Source: Lunularia cruciata (lineage: Eukaryota > Streptophyta > Marchantiopsida > Lunulariales > Lunulariaceae). Taken from it: 64,000 bases of DNA. The notes below the pieces were generated by a model that was not told the DNA's origin, did not search any database, and worked only from the letters and a program-made list of their open reading frames with translations. The position numbers were made by a program, and so were the translations under genes. Of the stretch, positions 25,145-36,838 are shown in pieces. Numbering within the stretch: position 1 is the first letter of the stretch; every line of letters starts with the position of its first letter. The stretch spans positions 63,404,552 through 63,468,551 of the forward strand of contig OX419756.1 of assembly GCA_948567375.1 (NCBI GenBank), written 5' to 3'.

Positions 25145-25834
25145 TATGAGCCGGCCTGTCTCTCACTCAGGATGAACCTCTGATGGCTATTATGGTAGCG
25201 CACCATGGACTAAGAAGGCAAGGAACCCCAACTCCATCATACTCCTCCAAGGCTAACACTCCAAGACTCAAGTCATTGCTCACTAGAGAACTCAATGAGA
25301 GAGAGATAGTTGCAAATGAAAGGATGATGAGTACCTCCTCACCCCTTGTTTATATACTTGTGAAATAGTTACGTACCAAAGTTACTAATTACCGTAGTAA
25401 CTCAAGTTACTAGACTAAAAGTCAAGTAAAGTCAAAAAGTAGAAAGGAATATCCATTCACATGGGCATATTCCCCTAAGCATGTGGTCTTATCTTGACCC
25501 AACCACTAAGTCAAGGATTCCTTCACATGGGCTATCCTTGGAATAAAGAAGCATCGAAAAGAAAAAGGTTTGCGGGCCCAAGAGTTCTCAACTCTTTCCT
25601 CAAAGCCAAACACCTAGGAATAATGCCAAGTCAACACACTAAAATCCAAAATAGTGGTGCTCATCTTTTCTACTTCCTCTAAAGTAAGGTCCACTCTATC
25701 TTAGCTATGACTAACTTTAGCTAACCATGACTAATATAGAACCATCCTTTATCTCTATAAATAATATCTCTTAAGTACTTGTAATACCAAGCTAAATATC
25801 ACAATACCACACACATGCACAAATGGGTGTTACA
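25145..25834 (-). repeat. 3' LTR of Mb
   Basis: Read on the minus strand it starts TGTAACACCC and ends GGCCGGCTCATA, where the 5' LTR ends AGCCGGTTCACA. Beyond these end bases I found no difference from 32261-32950. The polypurine tract lies just inside, at 25835-25850 (minus strand GTCCGGGGGTAAA). Confidence 0.93.
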
Positions 25835-25879
25835 TTTACCCCCGGACTAAGTTTTCACTTTGTCCTCAAAGTGAAGGTC

Positions 25880-26540
25880 TCTCTACCTTCTATGGTACAT
25901 CTTCAACTTATCATGGTTAATCCTATCAAAGTGTCTTCCTCCCAACTCCTTGAGATCATAGGTGTAATTGCCCCACACCTTCTCCACTATGAAAGGTCCA
26001 AAGTACTTAGGTAAAAACTTCTTTTGCACCCTCTTGAATCGAATAGAATCAAACAACATTACCCAATCACCTTCTTTGAAAGGCTATACCTTCTTCTTGC
26101 CTTGCCTCTTATCATAGCTCTCCTTTTGTTTCCTTTGGGCTTGCTCCACTCGAACCATAGCAACTGCTCTTGCCTCTTCCAACTCCATGAGTTGTTCCTT
26201 CCTTGACTTCTCTGAATCACCTCCTTGTGCTTTCTTCAATCTCCTATGAATGCTTTGGAAGGTAGGAAGATCAAAGTGAATAGGTAAGGTAGACTCAATA
26301 CCATACACCAATTGAAATGGAGAATATCCGGTGGAAGTCTTCATGGTTGTCCTATACTCCCACAAAACTGCATGAATCCTCTTGTCCCAATGATGTTTAG
26401 CCCCCTCCATTTCTACATCTTTGGCCAACATCATGCACAAGGTCTGATTGGTTCTCTCTGCCAAGCCATTGGAATTTGGCTTATAGGATGTAGTTACTCT
26501 ATGTGTGATAGAGAAATGTCGTAGCATGGCTGTAGTAATG
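25880..26540 (-). pseudogene. Integrase C-terminal part, copy Mb
   Basis: It holds the end of the integrase core with the Glu region (NSNGLAERTNQTL) and the conserved HAVLWEYRTTMKTSTGYSPF. After a TAG at about 26081 comes the GPY/F-type module (KYFGPFIVEKVWGNYTYDLK). No chromodomain follows; the frame ends shortly before the polypurine tract. Confidence 0.85.
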
Positions 26541-26542
26541 CT

Positions 26543-27790
26543 TCATGTAAACTCTCCTCCTCTATCAGAAACCAACTCCAAAGGGCATCCAAACCTAGTG
26601 ATAATGCATTCATAAAGAAATCTACCCACTTCATCTTCATTCTTGTCCCTCAATGGTCTAGCCTCAACCCACTTGGTAAGGTAATCAATAACTACCACAA
26701 TGTACCAATTGTTCCTTGGGGTTCTATTGAGAGGACCTACAAAATCAATTCCCCACTTCTCAAAAGGTCCTAGCAATGGAATTGATCTAAGTGGTGGAGT
26801 GGATGTAGACTTTCTAGCAAAAGCTTGACAAACATGACAAGTTTTGCAATAATCAAGACAATCCTTGAAAATCCCTCTCCAATGGTAACCTACATCTAGA
26901 ATCTTGAAAGCAGTCACCTTTCCTGCAAAGTGTCCTCCACATACTAAACCTTCATGAAACTCCTTTATGAGTAGGATAGACTCTTCCTTACCCATTGCTC
27001 TTCGAAGTAGACCATCTGCTCCTTGGTGAAAAATAATATCCTCCACCATTGTGTAAGGTCTAGATCTTGCTGCAAGGGCCTTCCTCTCCCTAGCATGCAT
27101 CCCTTCTGGATAGTTACCTCTTGTCACAAAATCCACAATCTCCTTATACTCCATTGGAACCTCTTGAGTGATTGAGATTGTCATGAGCTCCTCATCCGGG
27201 AAGGAATCATCCACTGGCTCATCTCCATCATGATCATAGGCTCTAGATAATAAATCAGCATTTGCATGTTTCTTTCCTGGCCTATCTTCAATGGTGTAGT
27301 CATACTCAGACAAGAGTATCATCCGCCTTGCTAGTCTCCCTTCCACATTAGGCTTGTTGAAGATGTACTTCAAAGCCTTGTGATCCGTGACAATGGTGGC
27401 TTTCCCTCCAATCAAGTAGTGTCTAAACTTCTTGAGACCAAAGATCACTGCCAACCCTTCTCTCTCCATGACAAAGTAGTTCTTCTCTGCTAAAACCATC
27501 TGCCTACTAGCATAAGCTATTGGATGATCATGCCCATCTTGGTCTAATTGACTAAGAGTGCATCCTATAGCTACATTAGAAGCATCAGTGTAGAGGATGA
27601 AAGGCTTACTCCAATCAGGTTTAGCAAGAATTGGAGCTACAACAAGGGATTGCTTGAGCTCCTCAAAAGCTTTGAGAGCCTCCTTGTCCTCCAAAATCAC
27701 CATGTAATCTACACCCTTCTTCATGTAGATGGTCAATGCATAAGCCTTGTTGGAAAATGAGAAGATGAACCTCCTATAGTATCCAACCAT
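26543..27790 (-). pseudogene. RNase H and integrase N-terminal part, copy Mb
   Basis: An open frame of 415 codons. It holds the RT connection (GYYRRFI), RNase H (LYTDASNVAIG, YFVMEREGLAVIF, IVTDHKALKYIF, HANADLLSRA), the HHCC region (HFAGKVTAFKI, then CKTCHVCQ) and the first two integrase Asp regions (WGIDFVGPL, LVSDRGGEF). It ends at a TGA where Ma has Gly. A one-base loss in a G run separates it from the RT frame. Confidence 0.9.
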
Positions 27791-28460
27791 CCCAAGAATT
27801 GGCGTAACTTTGTCAAGCTTGAAGGGAATGGAAGGTCTGAGATTTTCCTTACCTTCTCAGGATCAACTGCTATTCCATCATTGGAGATGATGTGCCCCAA
27901 AAGTAGACCTTCTTCACATCCAAAAATGCACTTCTCTGGGTTGAGTGATGCATTTGCCTCATCTAAGCATGGCAAGACTTTGATTAGGTGTTCAAAATGC
28001 TCCTCCTTGCTCCTATAGACACAAAAGTCATCAATGAAGTCTCTCACAAATTTCCCAATGAAAGGTTCAAATACCTTGTTCATGAACCGTTGGAATGTGG
28101 CTGGAGCATTGCAAAGCCCAAAAGGCATGACCTTGAAAGCATAAGTTCCCCAAGGTGTGGTGAACGTGGTGAGTTGTTGATGCTCTGGTGCAATCTTGAT
28201 TTGGTTGTATCCACTATAACCATCTTCAAAATTGTACCTCTCATGACCTGCAACCTCCTCCAAGATCTCATCAATGAATGGCAATGGGTAGTAGTCCTTC
28301 TTGGTAACAGCATTGAGCTTCTTGTAATCCACACATACCCGAAGCTTGCCATTCTTTTCCTTCACAATGACAATTGGAGACACCCATTCTGAATTCTCCA
28401 CCTCAAAGATAAATCCAGTCTCCTTGAGCTTATCAATCTCTCCTTCACAACCAAAGATAT
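27733..28460 (-). pseudogene. Reverse transcriptase, copy Mb
   Basis: The Ty3/gypsy RT order is SEWVSPIVIVKEKNGKLRVC, DGYSGYNQI, VMPFGLCNAPATFQR, and the catalytic motif FIDD at 28027-28038. The catalytic box is Phe-Ile-Asp-Asp rather than the commoner Tyr-x-Asp-Asp, also seen in Ma and S4. Frameshifts bound both ends (near 28435 and near 27805). Confidence 0.9.
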
Positions 28461-29735
28461 TGGTGGGCTAATGCAATGTTGCTTTTGGTAGATTGGTCTT
28501 GCATGTGACTCCACCTTTATCTTGTGCTCCTCCAAGGTGACTTCCTTCAAATCCTTGTAACTAAAAGCAAACACATGGATGAACTTGCGGAAAATCTCCT
28601 CAAATCTCACCTTCTCCTCTGGTAACATTTGGGCCATACTTGAGGGTAGATAACCTTCTCTCTACCTCCTCAAGTGTCAATGGTGATTTATTTGGGTCCT
28701 TCAAAACCTTCAAATCCATAACACACAAAGGATACACATCTGAATCAGATTCAGATTCATCCTCCTCCGTGGAAGTCTCCTCTTCCATGCTTGTGTCCAC
28801 ACCTGAAACTCCTTCTTCAGAATCTGATTCCCAATAATCAGAAGATGGGTATCTGAATGTGAAGTGTTGGTGGTGTTAGTCACAGGAATAGTGACTCTAT
28901 GGTTTGATGGCCCAATCCTCAAGTACCCTTTGTGCCATCGATCAGTTGTGCGTGCTGCTCTCAACCATGGCCTCCTAAGAAGTAAGTCATAGCTTGAATC
29001 CTTCAAGACTTGGAAAGTCATGAGATTTTGAACTCCCATAACTGAAACTACCACCTTATCCATCACCCCTACTAGTCGAACTTGTTGCTTGTTTGCCATG
29101 CTCACCACAAATGTTGAAGGTCTTGAGGGTATCATACCCAACTTCTTCATCAACCTTTCTGACATGGCATTCACTGCTGATCCTCCATCAACCAATGCAT
29201 CCTTGATGTTGTGACCATTCACTCTCACATCAATCTTGGAGGCATATTCACAAGCCTCCCATGGTGCTGGCTTGGCATCCACCACCCCCAGTGATATTGG
29301 AACTTTTGCCTTCTTCTTCTTCTTGCTCCTTGTAGAACTCAAACCACCTCTAAGCTCCTTTCTCAAGGTAGGGTTCAAAGCAATTAATTGGCCCACTGTG
29401 ATGTTAGCCTTGTGACTACCAACATCCTCCAACACATTGTAGTTCCATTGTTGCTTTGAGATCAAGAAGTTCTCCATCCCCAACTTCTTCCTTGGAGTCT
29501 TTGTTGTTGATGGTGTTGAGGTGCGAGTGCTCCTAGTAGACATAGGAGTATCCTTGCTTGAAGTAAATCCGTGAGAAGAGTGAACATCCTCTACAAAATG
29601 AGCTCTCTTCTTCTCTTGTGCCAAAAGCTCCAAATTAAGACCCTTGGAGTTTGAGCACTCTCCCCTCTTATACTTGCTCTCCACCACATCTATGGATGCT
29701 ATCCCCTTACCTTTGTTGGGATTAGGAGCCACTTG
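28461..29735 (-). pseudogene. Protease and linker, copy Mb
   Basis: The protease motif is LVDGGSAVNAMSERLMKKLG (near 29150-29205), then DSSYDLLLRRPWLRAA. Frameshifts follow near 28850 (after TNTSHSDT) and near 28612, where two bases are missing relative to Ma. Confidence 0.8.
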
Positions 29736-30694
29736 GGTTTCACTACCTCCCTCTTTCCATCTATTGGCTCCCTCATAACCCCTTCCTCCATGGTAAGTGG
29801 AATTTGGGCAATTCCTTTGGATATGGCCTCTTCCTCCACAACCAAAACAATTTCTATCATTAAAATTGTTGGCTGGTTGGCCTCATCTATATGGATAGTT
29901 TCCATAACTCCTAGGCCCTCTCCCTACATTCTGATCCACCTTTCTCTTCTCCCATAGTTGCACCACATTGATCTTGAGATCCGCAAGTTGTTCTGTGATG
30001 GTTTGGAGTGGATCTTTTGGTGGAGGTGCAAGAACTGGAGCAACTACTACTTGTGGTGCAACCCTTGTCACCAAAGTATCAGAAGTTCCACCATACTTGT
30101 AGCCTTGAGGAGGATGCACAACCTCCTTCACCACCAAATCACTCTCATCCCCTTCCAAACTCTCCTCCATACGAATTGCGATCTTGATAGCTTCAACCTT
30201 GGAAGAAGGTTTCTCATATCTCACCTTGCTTCTAATTTGTGGTCTCAATCCTCCCACAAAATTCTTGGTGAGCATGGCCCCTATGCCAATCATTGTAGTC
30301 TCCACATCATCCCCACCCTTCCTCAACACTATGCGAAATCTGGACTCCAACTTTTCCACTCTTTCCACATAGACTCTCACTTTCTCTCCATCTCCCTGCT
30401 TGAGAAATGTAACCTCACTCATCAATCTCTCATAACTCTCATCAGGAAGAAAGTTCTCAATGAGTGCTGAAGTCAAAGTCTCCCAAGACTCCTCTTCCCC
30501 CTCTCTCCTCTCTCTCTCTTTTGGTATTCTGACTCATACCATGTAAGTGCTGCATCCTCAAAGAAATCTGGTAATAATGAGGCCCACTCATTCTTCCTCC
30601 TCTCATTGTTTCCTATGCAAGCTCTCTTGAAGTCTCTCACAAAGGCCTCCACATCTTCTCCATCCTTGCCAAAGAAAACTGGAAGTTTTCCCAT
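29736..30694 (-). pseudogene. gag (capsid and nucleocapsid), copy Mb
   Basis: The frame starts MGKLPVFFGKDGEDVEAFV. It changes frame near 30480 at the same place as Ma, then runs through VTFLKQGDGEKVRVYVERVE to a TGA at 29883-29885. The nucleocapsid knuckle CFGCGGRGH lies at 29808-29849. Confidence 0.8.
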
Positions 30695-30916
30695 CTTAAC
30701 CCCTCACTATCTTTCTTTTCTCTCAAATTTTTGTTTTCTCACTCTATTACTAATAGAGTATATACATGACTAACACCATCCGAGAATAATCCACTCTAGG
30801 GAAAACAAAAGGTTCAGGTTGCTCCAAGATTTCTATAGTAACATCAAATCCTAGAGTGCATATTAATCTAACTCTCATGGATAGTTTATCCATAAGTTGA
30901 AAGATTATCTCCATCA

Positions 30917-31390
30917 CTAATCTTGAGAACTAGCTGATGAAGGTGGTAGTATTTCTGTAGCTGTACTAAGACTCTCTCCAAGATCCTTCACCAAAGTTTC
31001 CAAAAGTGCTTTTACTCCACTACACTCATGTCCTTTTGGAAGTCCTTCAACTCCACAAACCTCACACAACTCCTTGGTCTTAGATCTTCTCCCTCCCAAT
31101 CTTGGTGAAGAAGGTCCAACATGCAAACCCAAGTCAAGTAAGCCTCTCCTTTCCCTCAATCTCTTGCTCTCAAAGGTCAATGGACATGAACTTGCCTTAT
31201 GTCCCTTCTCTCCACATAGAAAACACTTAGACTCACTCTTTCCTCCAAGTGGTGTAGGTTTTTGGATCCTCTCAATACTCTCTTCAAATTCTATTGTAAA
31301 CTCTCTTTTCCTCAAATCAACCCCTACAATCACCTCAAACCCTTGAAGAACCTTGCATAATCTCAATTTCCACTCTTGATGACCCTCCAT
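30917..31390 (-). pseudogene. Zinc-knuckle ORF upstream of gag (ORF0), copy Mb
   Basis: A 157-codon frame containing FTIEFEESIERIQKPTP, the CCHC knuckle CFLCGEKGHKASSCP, a basic stretch, a second cluster CEVCGVEGLPKGHECSG, and an end at PPSSASSQD. It is intact here but probably lacks its N-terminal part, since conserved sequence continues upstream to about 32020 in broken frames. It is a separate cistron before gag, 220 bases from the gag ATG. Nucleic-acid binding is likely; its role in the element is unknown. Confidence 0.6.
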
Positions 31391-32237
31391 GTTCCCAATA
31401 TGAATCTAAACACTCAAACATGCTTTTTGTTGATCTCAAACTTCTCATGCATGAGATCTCCACTCTGCAGAATTGACCCTTCCTCACAATGTCACTCAAA
31501 TCTCCCAACCAATATGTCACAGTCCTCTGAAATTTTGCACACTTGATTACAACTTCAGGGCGTCCTTCCTTGCAAAATTTCAGATCTTTTCATCAAGCCA
31601 TTTGGCCTAGACACCTTTCTATTCAGCACCCATATTTCAGATTTGGTCTGAAAACCACCCCCTCACTTCAAAAACTCATTTCTCCGTGCGCAAGAACGAT
31701 CTCTCTCTAATTTTTGTGGCAGCAGGTAGGATACAATGCACTGAATTTTCTTGGTAAATTTCAGGACAATTCACTGAAAATAGAAGAACTTCAATTTTCA
31801 GTGGCAGACTCTGTACAATTTTCTAGAGAGCATGCAGTTGCGGGAGCACTTTACCCTATCAACTTTCAAAAATTCTAGCCCAGTGGGCATAGAAGCTCTC
31901 ACAATAATTTTAAGTGTGCTAACTGAAAGATAACCCAAGCTATCATGTGTAGAAATCTCAAGTCCAGATCTCAAACTTGAGATTTTGCCCAAAATCACCT
32001 TAATCCCCAAAATCTGCAATCCACCTCACACAATCTCTCCAATTCCTCTCATGTGTACAAGATGTACAAAATCACCTCAAAGACATCATAATGAACTACA
32101 GGGTATACAAATGGATCTTGGTTCTCTAACATAAGTTCAGCCCTCTCCTCTCCTAATGTTCTCTCCAAGTGAGCTCTCATAGCCTCCTTCTGCCTAATGT
32201 AGAATTGGACGCGGAACATTATCTTGCCTTCTAGAGA

Positions 32238-32256
32238 GGTCTCGGCAACGGAACCA
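32238..32256 (-). promoter_or_regulatory. Primer binding site of Mb
   Basis: The minus strand reads TGGTTCCGTTGCCGAGACC four bases inside the 5' LTR. It differs from the Ma site at two positions. Confidence 0.7.
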
Positions 32257-32260
32257 AAAA

Positions 32261-32950
32261 TGTGAACCGGCTTGTCTCTCACTCAGGATGAACCTCTGAT
32301 GGCTATTATGGTAGCGCACCATGGACTAAGAAGGCAAGGAACCCCAACTCCATCATACTCCTCCAAGGCTAACACTCCAAGACTCAAGTCATTGCTCACT
32401 AGAGAACTCAATGAGAGAGAGATAGTTGCAAATGAAAGGATGATGAGTACCTCCTCACCCCTTGTTTATATACTTGTGAAATAGTTACGTACCAAAGTTA
32501 CTAATTACCGTAGTAACTCAAGTTACTAGACTAAAAGTCAAGTAAAGTCAAAAAGTAGAAAGGAATATCCATTCACATGGGCATATTCCCCTAAGCATGT
32601 GGTCTTATCTTGACCCAACCACTAAGTCAAGGATTCCTTCACATGGGCTATCCTTGGAATAAAGAAGCATCGAAAAGAAAAAGGTTTGCGGGCCCAAGAG
32701 TTCTCAACTCTTTCCTCAAAGCCAAACACCTAGGAATAATGCCAAGTCAACACACTAAAATCCAAAATAGTGGTGCTCATCTTTTCTACTTCCTCTAAAG
32801 TAAGGTCCACTCTATCTTAGCTATGACTAACTTTAGCTAACCATGACTAATATAGAACCATCCTTTATCTCTATAAATAATATCTCTTAAGTACTTGTAA
32901 TACCAAGCTAAATATCACAATACCACACACATGCACAAATGGGTGTTACA
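32261..32950 (-). repeat. 5' LTR of Mb
   Basis: 690 bases, TGTAACACCC to CCGGTTCACA on the minus strand. A TATATAAA box is at 32465-32472 on that strand, as in Ma. Confidence 0.93.
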
Positions 32951-33807
32951 GGACACCATATGATGAATCTCCTTTTTGGTCAACAGGTTCAATCGGAAGT
33001 AGAAATGTGCTGCAAATGGTGCAAAGTAATGCGGTGGCGAGCCTGTTTGCCAATTAACCACCATCTGCCTCGTTTGGTGGTGAAAGCACTTTGCCCAATT
33101 CACTGGAACTCCTGCAAACATTTGATGGAAGAACACGACTTGCTACATGTTCACGTAGGTGGTTTGTTCTGGCTTGAACATGGCCATCATCACCCTCACA
33201 ATGCTTCTTTGGATCGGACCCTGATAGGACTCCACCTTGTATCCATTTGTCTTTCTTGGAGTGAAAAATGAGTTGCGAATCTCTACCGTCTCCTCTGCTG
33301 CATCACACTTCCGATAGAAGGTGATCCCCGTCGGCTCTCCTGCTTCTCTCCCCAATACTAACCTCCAATCCCACTCAATCCATCGAGCCGGATTGCCTCT
33401 CTTCCCTTACACCTTGAGACACTCCTCACAATTACTGGCAGCAATCTCTACCATCACTCTCGTGAAACTAAAATTCTAGTTCCATGCTAAAAATGTAATA
33501 CAAAGTCTAGTCAAGACTTTGAGTCTAGCTACTACATCTAATCTTCGGATTGCAAAACCTTGCACCGCCAGCGTATTGGCCACCTTCTTTGCCATGATCT
33601 ATTTCTTGTTCTACGATGCTGGAAGATGAGACCCTCTCCTAGATGAGACACTCTAACTCCCTCGGGGTTTTGGAAAATCTCACTCTCAATAGGCTTCTGG
33701 ACATGCATTACTGCAGGACAACTACTCAAAAGAATTGGAAATTTACTTGGAACATTCAACTTTTCCTTGCGCAGTCGCAATTTTATATTACCCCAAATTG
33801 TAGTCAT
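32951..33807 (-). pseudogene. Family G LTR ORF in S1, N-terminal part
   Basis: It starts MTTIWGNIKLRLRKEKLN, like S0. It contains NGYKVESYQGPIQRSIV and the conserved block FFHQMFAGVPVNWAKCF followed by PPHYFAPFAAHFYFRLNLL, shared with S2, S3b and S4. It ends at the Mb insertion within MVS. Stops and frameshifts are present. Confidence 0.7.
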
Positions 33808-34162
33808 TCTTCAGTCAATTTCAGCTTCAAATTTCTCTATTTTGTGTGCAAATCCCGGTCATTGTCAAGACATGCTTCTTCTGCTCCCGCCATTTCTTGA
33901 AATGTACTTTCTTGCCACGTACCAAGGTTGTTAAACGGTCTTTGTGTCTCCTATGCCTTCCAACCCGAAGACGGTGATCTTTGGACTTTTTCTGTCATAC
34001 TCCTCTTCCGAGTACCTCCATCATCGTATTTGATATCATCTTCTTCAGATGTCCTCCAAAGTTACTTTTGTCCATTCTTTGTTTGCAATTTGACCTTCAG
34101 TGCTTACTTCTTCTCTTAAACCCGACTAAACATAGAAAAAAAAATGTGAGTACCACATGGAG

Positions 34163-35781
34163 TCACATGCAAGACCAATCCACCAAAAGCAACGTTGCAT
34201 TAGCCCACCAATATCTTTGGTTGTGAAGGAGGAGATTGATAAGCTAAGGAGGTTGGATTTATCTTTGAGGTGGAGAATTCACAATAGGTGTCTCTAATTG
34301 TCATTGTGAAGAAAAAGAATGGCAAGCTTTGGGTATGTGTGGATTACAAGAAGCTCAATGCTATTACCAAGAAGGATTACTACCCATTGCCATTTATTGA
34401 TGAGATCTTGGAGGAAGTTGTAGGTCATGAGAGGTATAGTTTTGGAGATGGTTATAGTGGATATAACCAAATCAGGATTGCACTAGAGCATCAACAACTC
34501 ACCACATTCATCACACCTTGGGGAACTTACGCTTTCAAGGTCATGCCTTTTGGGCTTTGCAATGCTCTAGCCACATTCCAACGGCTCATGAACAAGGTAT
34601 TTGAACCTTTCATTGGGAAATTTGTTAGAGACTTCATTGATGACTTTTGTGTCTATGGGAGCAAGGAGGAGCACTTTGAGCACCTAATCAAGGTCTTGCA
34701 GTGTTTGGATGAGGCAAATGCATCACTCAACCTAGGGAAGTGCATTTTTGGATGTGAAGAAGGTCTACTTTTAGGGCATATCATCACCGAGGATAGAATA
34801 GCAATTGATCCTAAGAAGGTGAGGAAACTCTCAGACCTTCTATTCCCTTCAAGCTTGACAAAGTTACAACAATTCTTGGGGATGATTGGGTACTATAGGA
34901 GGTTCATCTTCTCATTTTCCAACAAGGCTTATGCATTGACCATCTACATGAAGAAGGGTGTAGATTACATGGTGATTTTGGAAGACAAGGAGGCTCTCAA
35001 AGCTTTTGAGGAGCTCAATCAATCCCTTGTTGTAACTCCAATTCTTGCTAAACCTGATTGTAGTAAGCCTTTCATCCTCTACATTGATGCTTCTAATGTA
35101 GCTATAGGATGCACTCTTAGTCAATTAGACCAAGATGGGCATGATCATCCAATAGCGTATGCTAGTAGGCAGATGGTTTCAATAGACAAGAACTACTCTA
35201 TCATAGAGAGAGAAGGGTTGGCAATGATCTTTGGTCTCAAGAAGTTTAGCCACTACTTGATTGGAGGGAAAACCACCATTGTCACAGATCACAAGGCTTT
35301 GAAGTACATCTTCAACAAGCCTAATGTGGAAGGGAGACTAGCAAGGTGGATGATACTCTTGTCTGAGTATGACTACACCATTGAGGATAGGCCAGGAAAG
35401 AAACATGCAAATGCAGATTTGTTATCTAGGGCCTATGATCATGATGGAGATGGGCCTGTGGATGATTCCTTCCCGGATGAGGAGCTCATGACAATCTTAG
35501 TCACTCAAGAGATTCCAATGGAATACAAAGAGATTGTGGATTTTGTGACAAGAGGTAACTATCCAGAAGGGATGCATGCTAGGGAGAGGAAGGCCCTTGC
35601 AGCAAGATCTAGACCTTACACAATGGTGGAATATATTCTTTTTCACCGAGGAGCAGATGGTCTACTTCAAAGAGTAGTGGGTAAGGAAGAGTCTTATCCT
35701 ACTCATAAAGAAGTTTCATCAAGGTTTAGTGTGTGGAGGACACTTTTCAAGAAAGGTGACTGCTTTCAAGATTCTAGATGA
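34163..35781 (+). pseudogene. Reverse transcriptase and RNase H, copy Ma
   Basis: Ma resumes here after S1. An open frame of 497 codons holds RT (DGYSGYNQI, MPFGLCNA, FIDD at 34633-34644), the connection GYYRRFI, RNase H (LYIDASNVAIG, IVTDHKALKYIF, HANADLLSRA) and the start of the integrase zinc region. It runs into a frameshift near 35740. Confidence 0.92.
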
Positions 35782-36790
35782 AGGCTACTATTGGAGAGGG
35801 ATTTTCAAGGATTGTCTTGATTATTGCAAAACTTGTCATGTTTGTCAAGCTTTTGCAAGAAAGTCTACATCCACTCTACCACTTAGATCAACTCCATTGC
35901 TAAGACCTTTTTAGAAGTGGGGAATTGATTTTGTAGGTCCTCTCAATAGAACTCCAAGGAACAATCGGTACATTGTGGTAGTTATTGATTACCTTACCAA
36001 GTGGGTTGAGGCTAGACCATTGAGGGACAAGAATGAAGATGAAGTGGGTAGATTTCCTTATGAATGCATTATCACTAGATTTGGATGCCCTTTGGAGTTT
36101 GTTTTTGATAGAGGAGGAGAGTTTATAGGAAGCATTACTACAAGCATGCTACGACATTTCTCTATCACACATAGAGTAACTACATCCTATAAGCCAAATT
36201 CTAATGGCTTGGCAGAGAGAACCAATCAGACCTTGTGCATGATGTTGGCCAAAGATGCAAAAATGGAGGGGGCTAAACATCATTGGGACAAGAGGATTCA
36301 TGCAGTTTTGTGGGAGTATAGGACAACCATGAAGACTTCCACCGGATATTCTCCATTTCAATTGGTATATGCTATTGAGTCTACCCTACCTATTCCCTTT
36401 GATCTTCCTACCTTCCAAAGCATTCATAGGAGATTGAAGAAAGCACAAGGAGGTGATGCAAAGAAATCAAGGAAGGAACAACTCATGGAGTTGGAAGAGG
36501 CAAGAGCAGTTGCTATGGTTCAAGTGGAGCAAGCCCAAAGGAAACAAAAGGAGAGCTATGACAAGAGGCAAGGCAAGAAGAAGGTGGAGCCTTTCAAATA
36601 AGGTGATTGGGTAATGTTGTTTGATTCCATTTGATTCAAGAGAGTGCAAAAGAAGTTTTTGCCTATGTACTTTGGACCTTTCATAGTGGAGAAGGTGTGG
36701 GGAAATTACACCTATGATCTCAAGGAGTTGGGAGGAAGAAACTTTGATAGGATTAACCATGATAAGTTGAAGATGTATTATAGAAGGTAG
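35729..36790 (+). pseudogene. Integrase, copy Ma
   Basis: The zinc region (CKTCHVCQAF), a TAG at about 35912, then the integrase core with RGGEF and NSNGLAERTNQT. After a TAA at about 36600 comes the GPF module (YFGPFIVEKVWGNYTYDLK). No chromodomain is present. The polypurine tract (CTTGGGGTAAA) precedes the 3' LTR at 36839. Confidence 0.9.
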
Positions 36791-36838
36791 AGAGACCTTC
36801 ACTTTGAGGACAAAGTGAAAACTTAGTCTTGGGGTAAA

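Larger units (their letters stand above)
25145..32950 (-). mobile_element. Family M Ty3/gypsy copy Mb, complete and recent
   Basis: A structurally complete 7.8-kb element inserted in the ORF of S1. The flanks share GGAC (GGGAC on the left, GGACA on the right), and joining them restores the homologous S2 reading through GATACCAT-like sequence. The two 690-base LTRs appear identical except for three differences within the first 13 bases of the left one. The internal region nevertheless has at least eight frame-disrupting lesions, so this copy probably moved using proteins from another element. Confidence 0.9.
22654..34157 (-). mobile_element. Family G solo LTR S1, split by family M copy Mb
   Basis: The termini are TGTGACAAC on the left and GAGTACCACA on the right. 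The exact duplication TGGAG lies at 22649-22653 and 34158-34162, and Ma pol resumes in register after it. Pieces 22654-25144 and 32951-34157 total 3698 bases, one LTR length, so this is a solo LTR left by recombination between the LTRs of a full element. The sense strand is minus. Confidence 0.9.
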
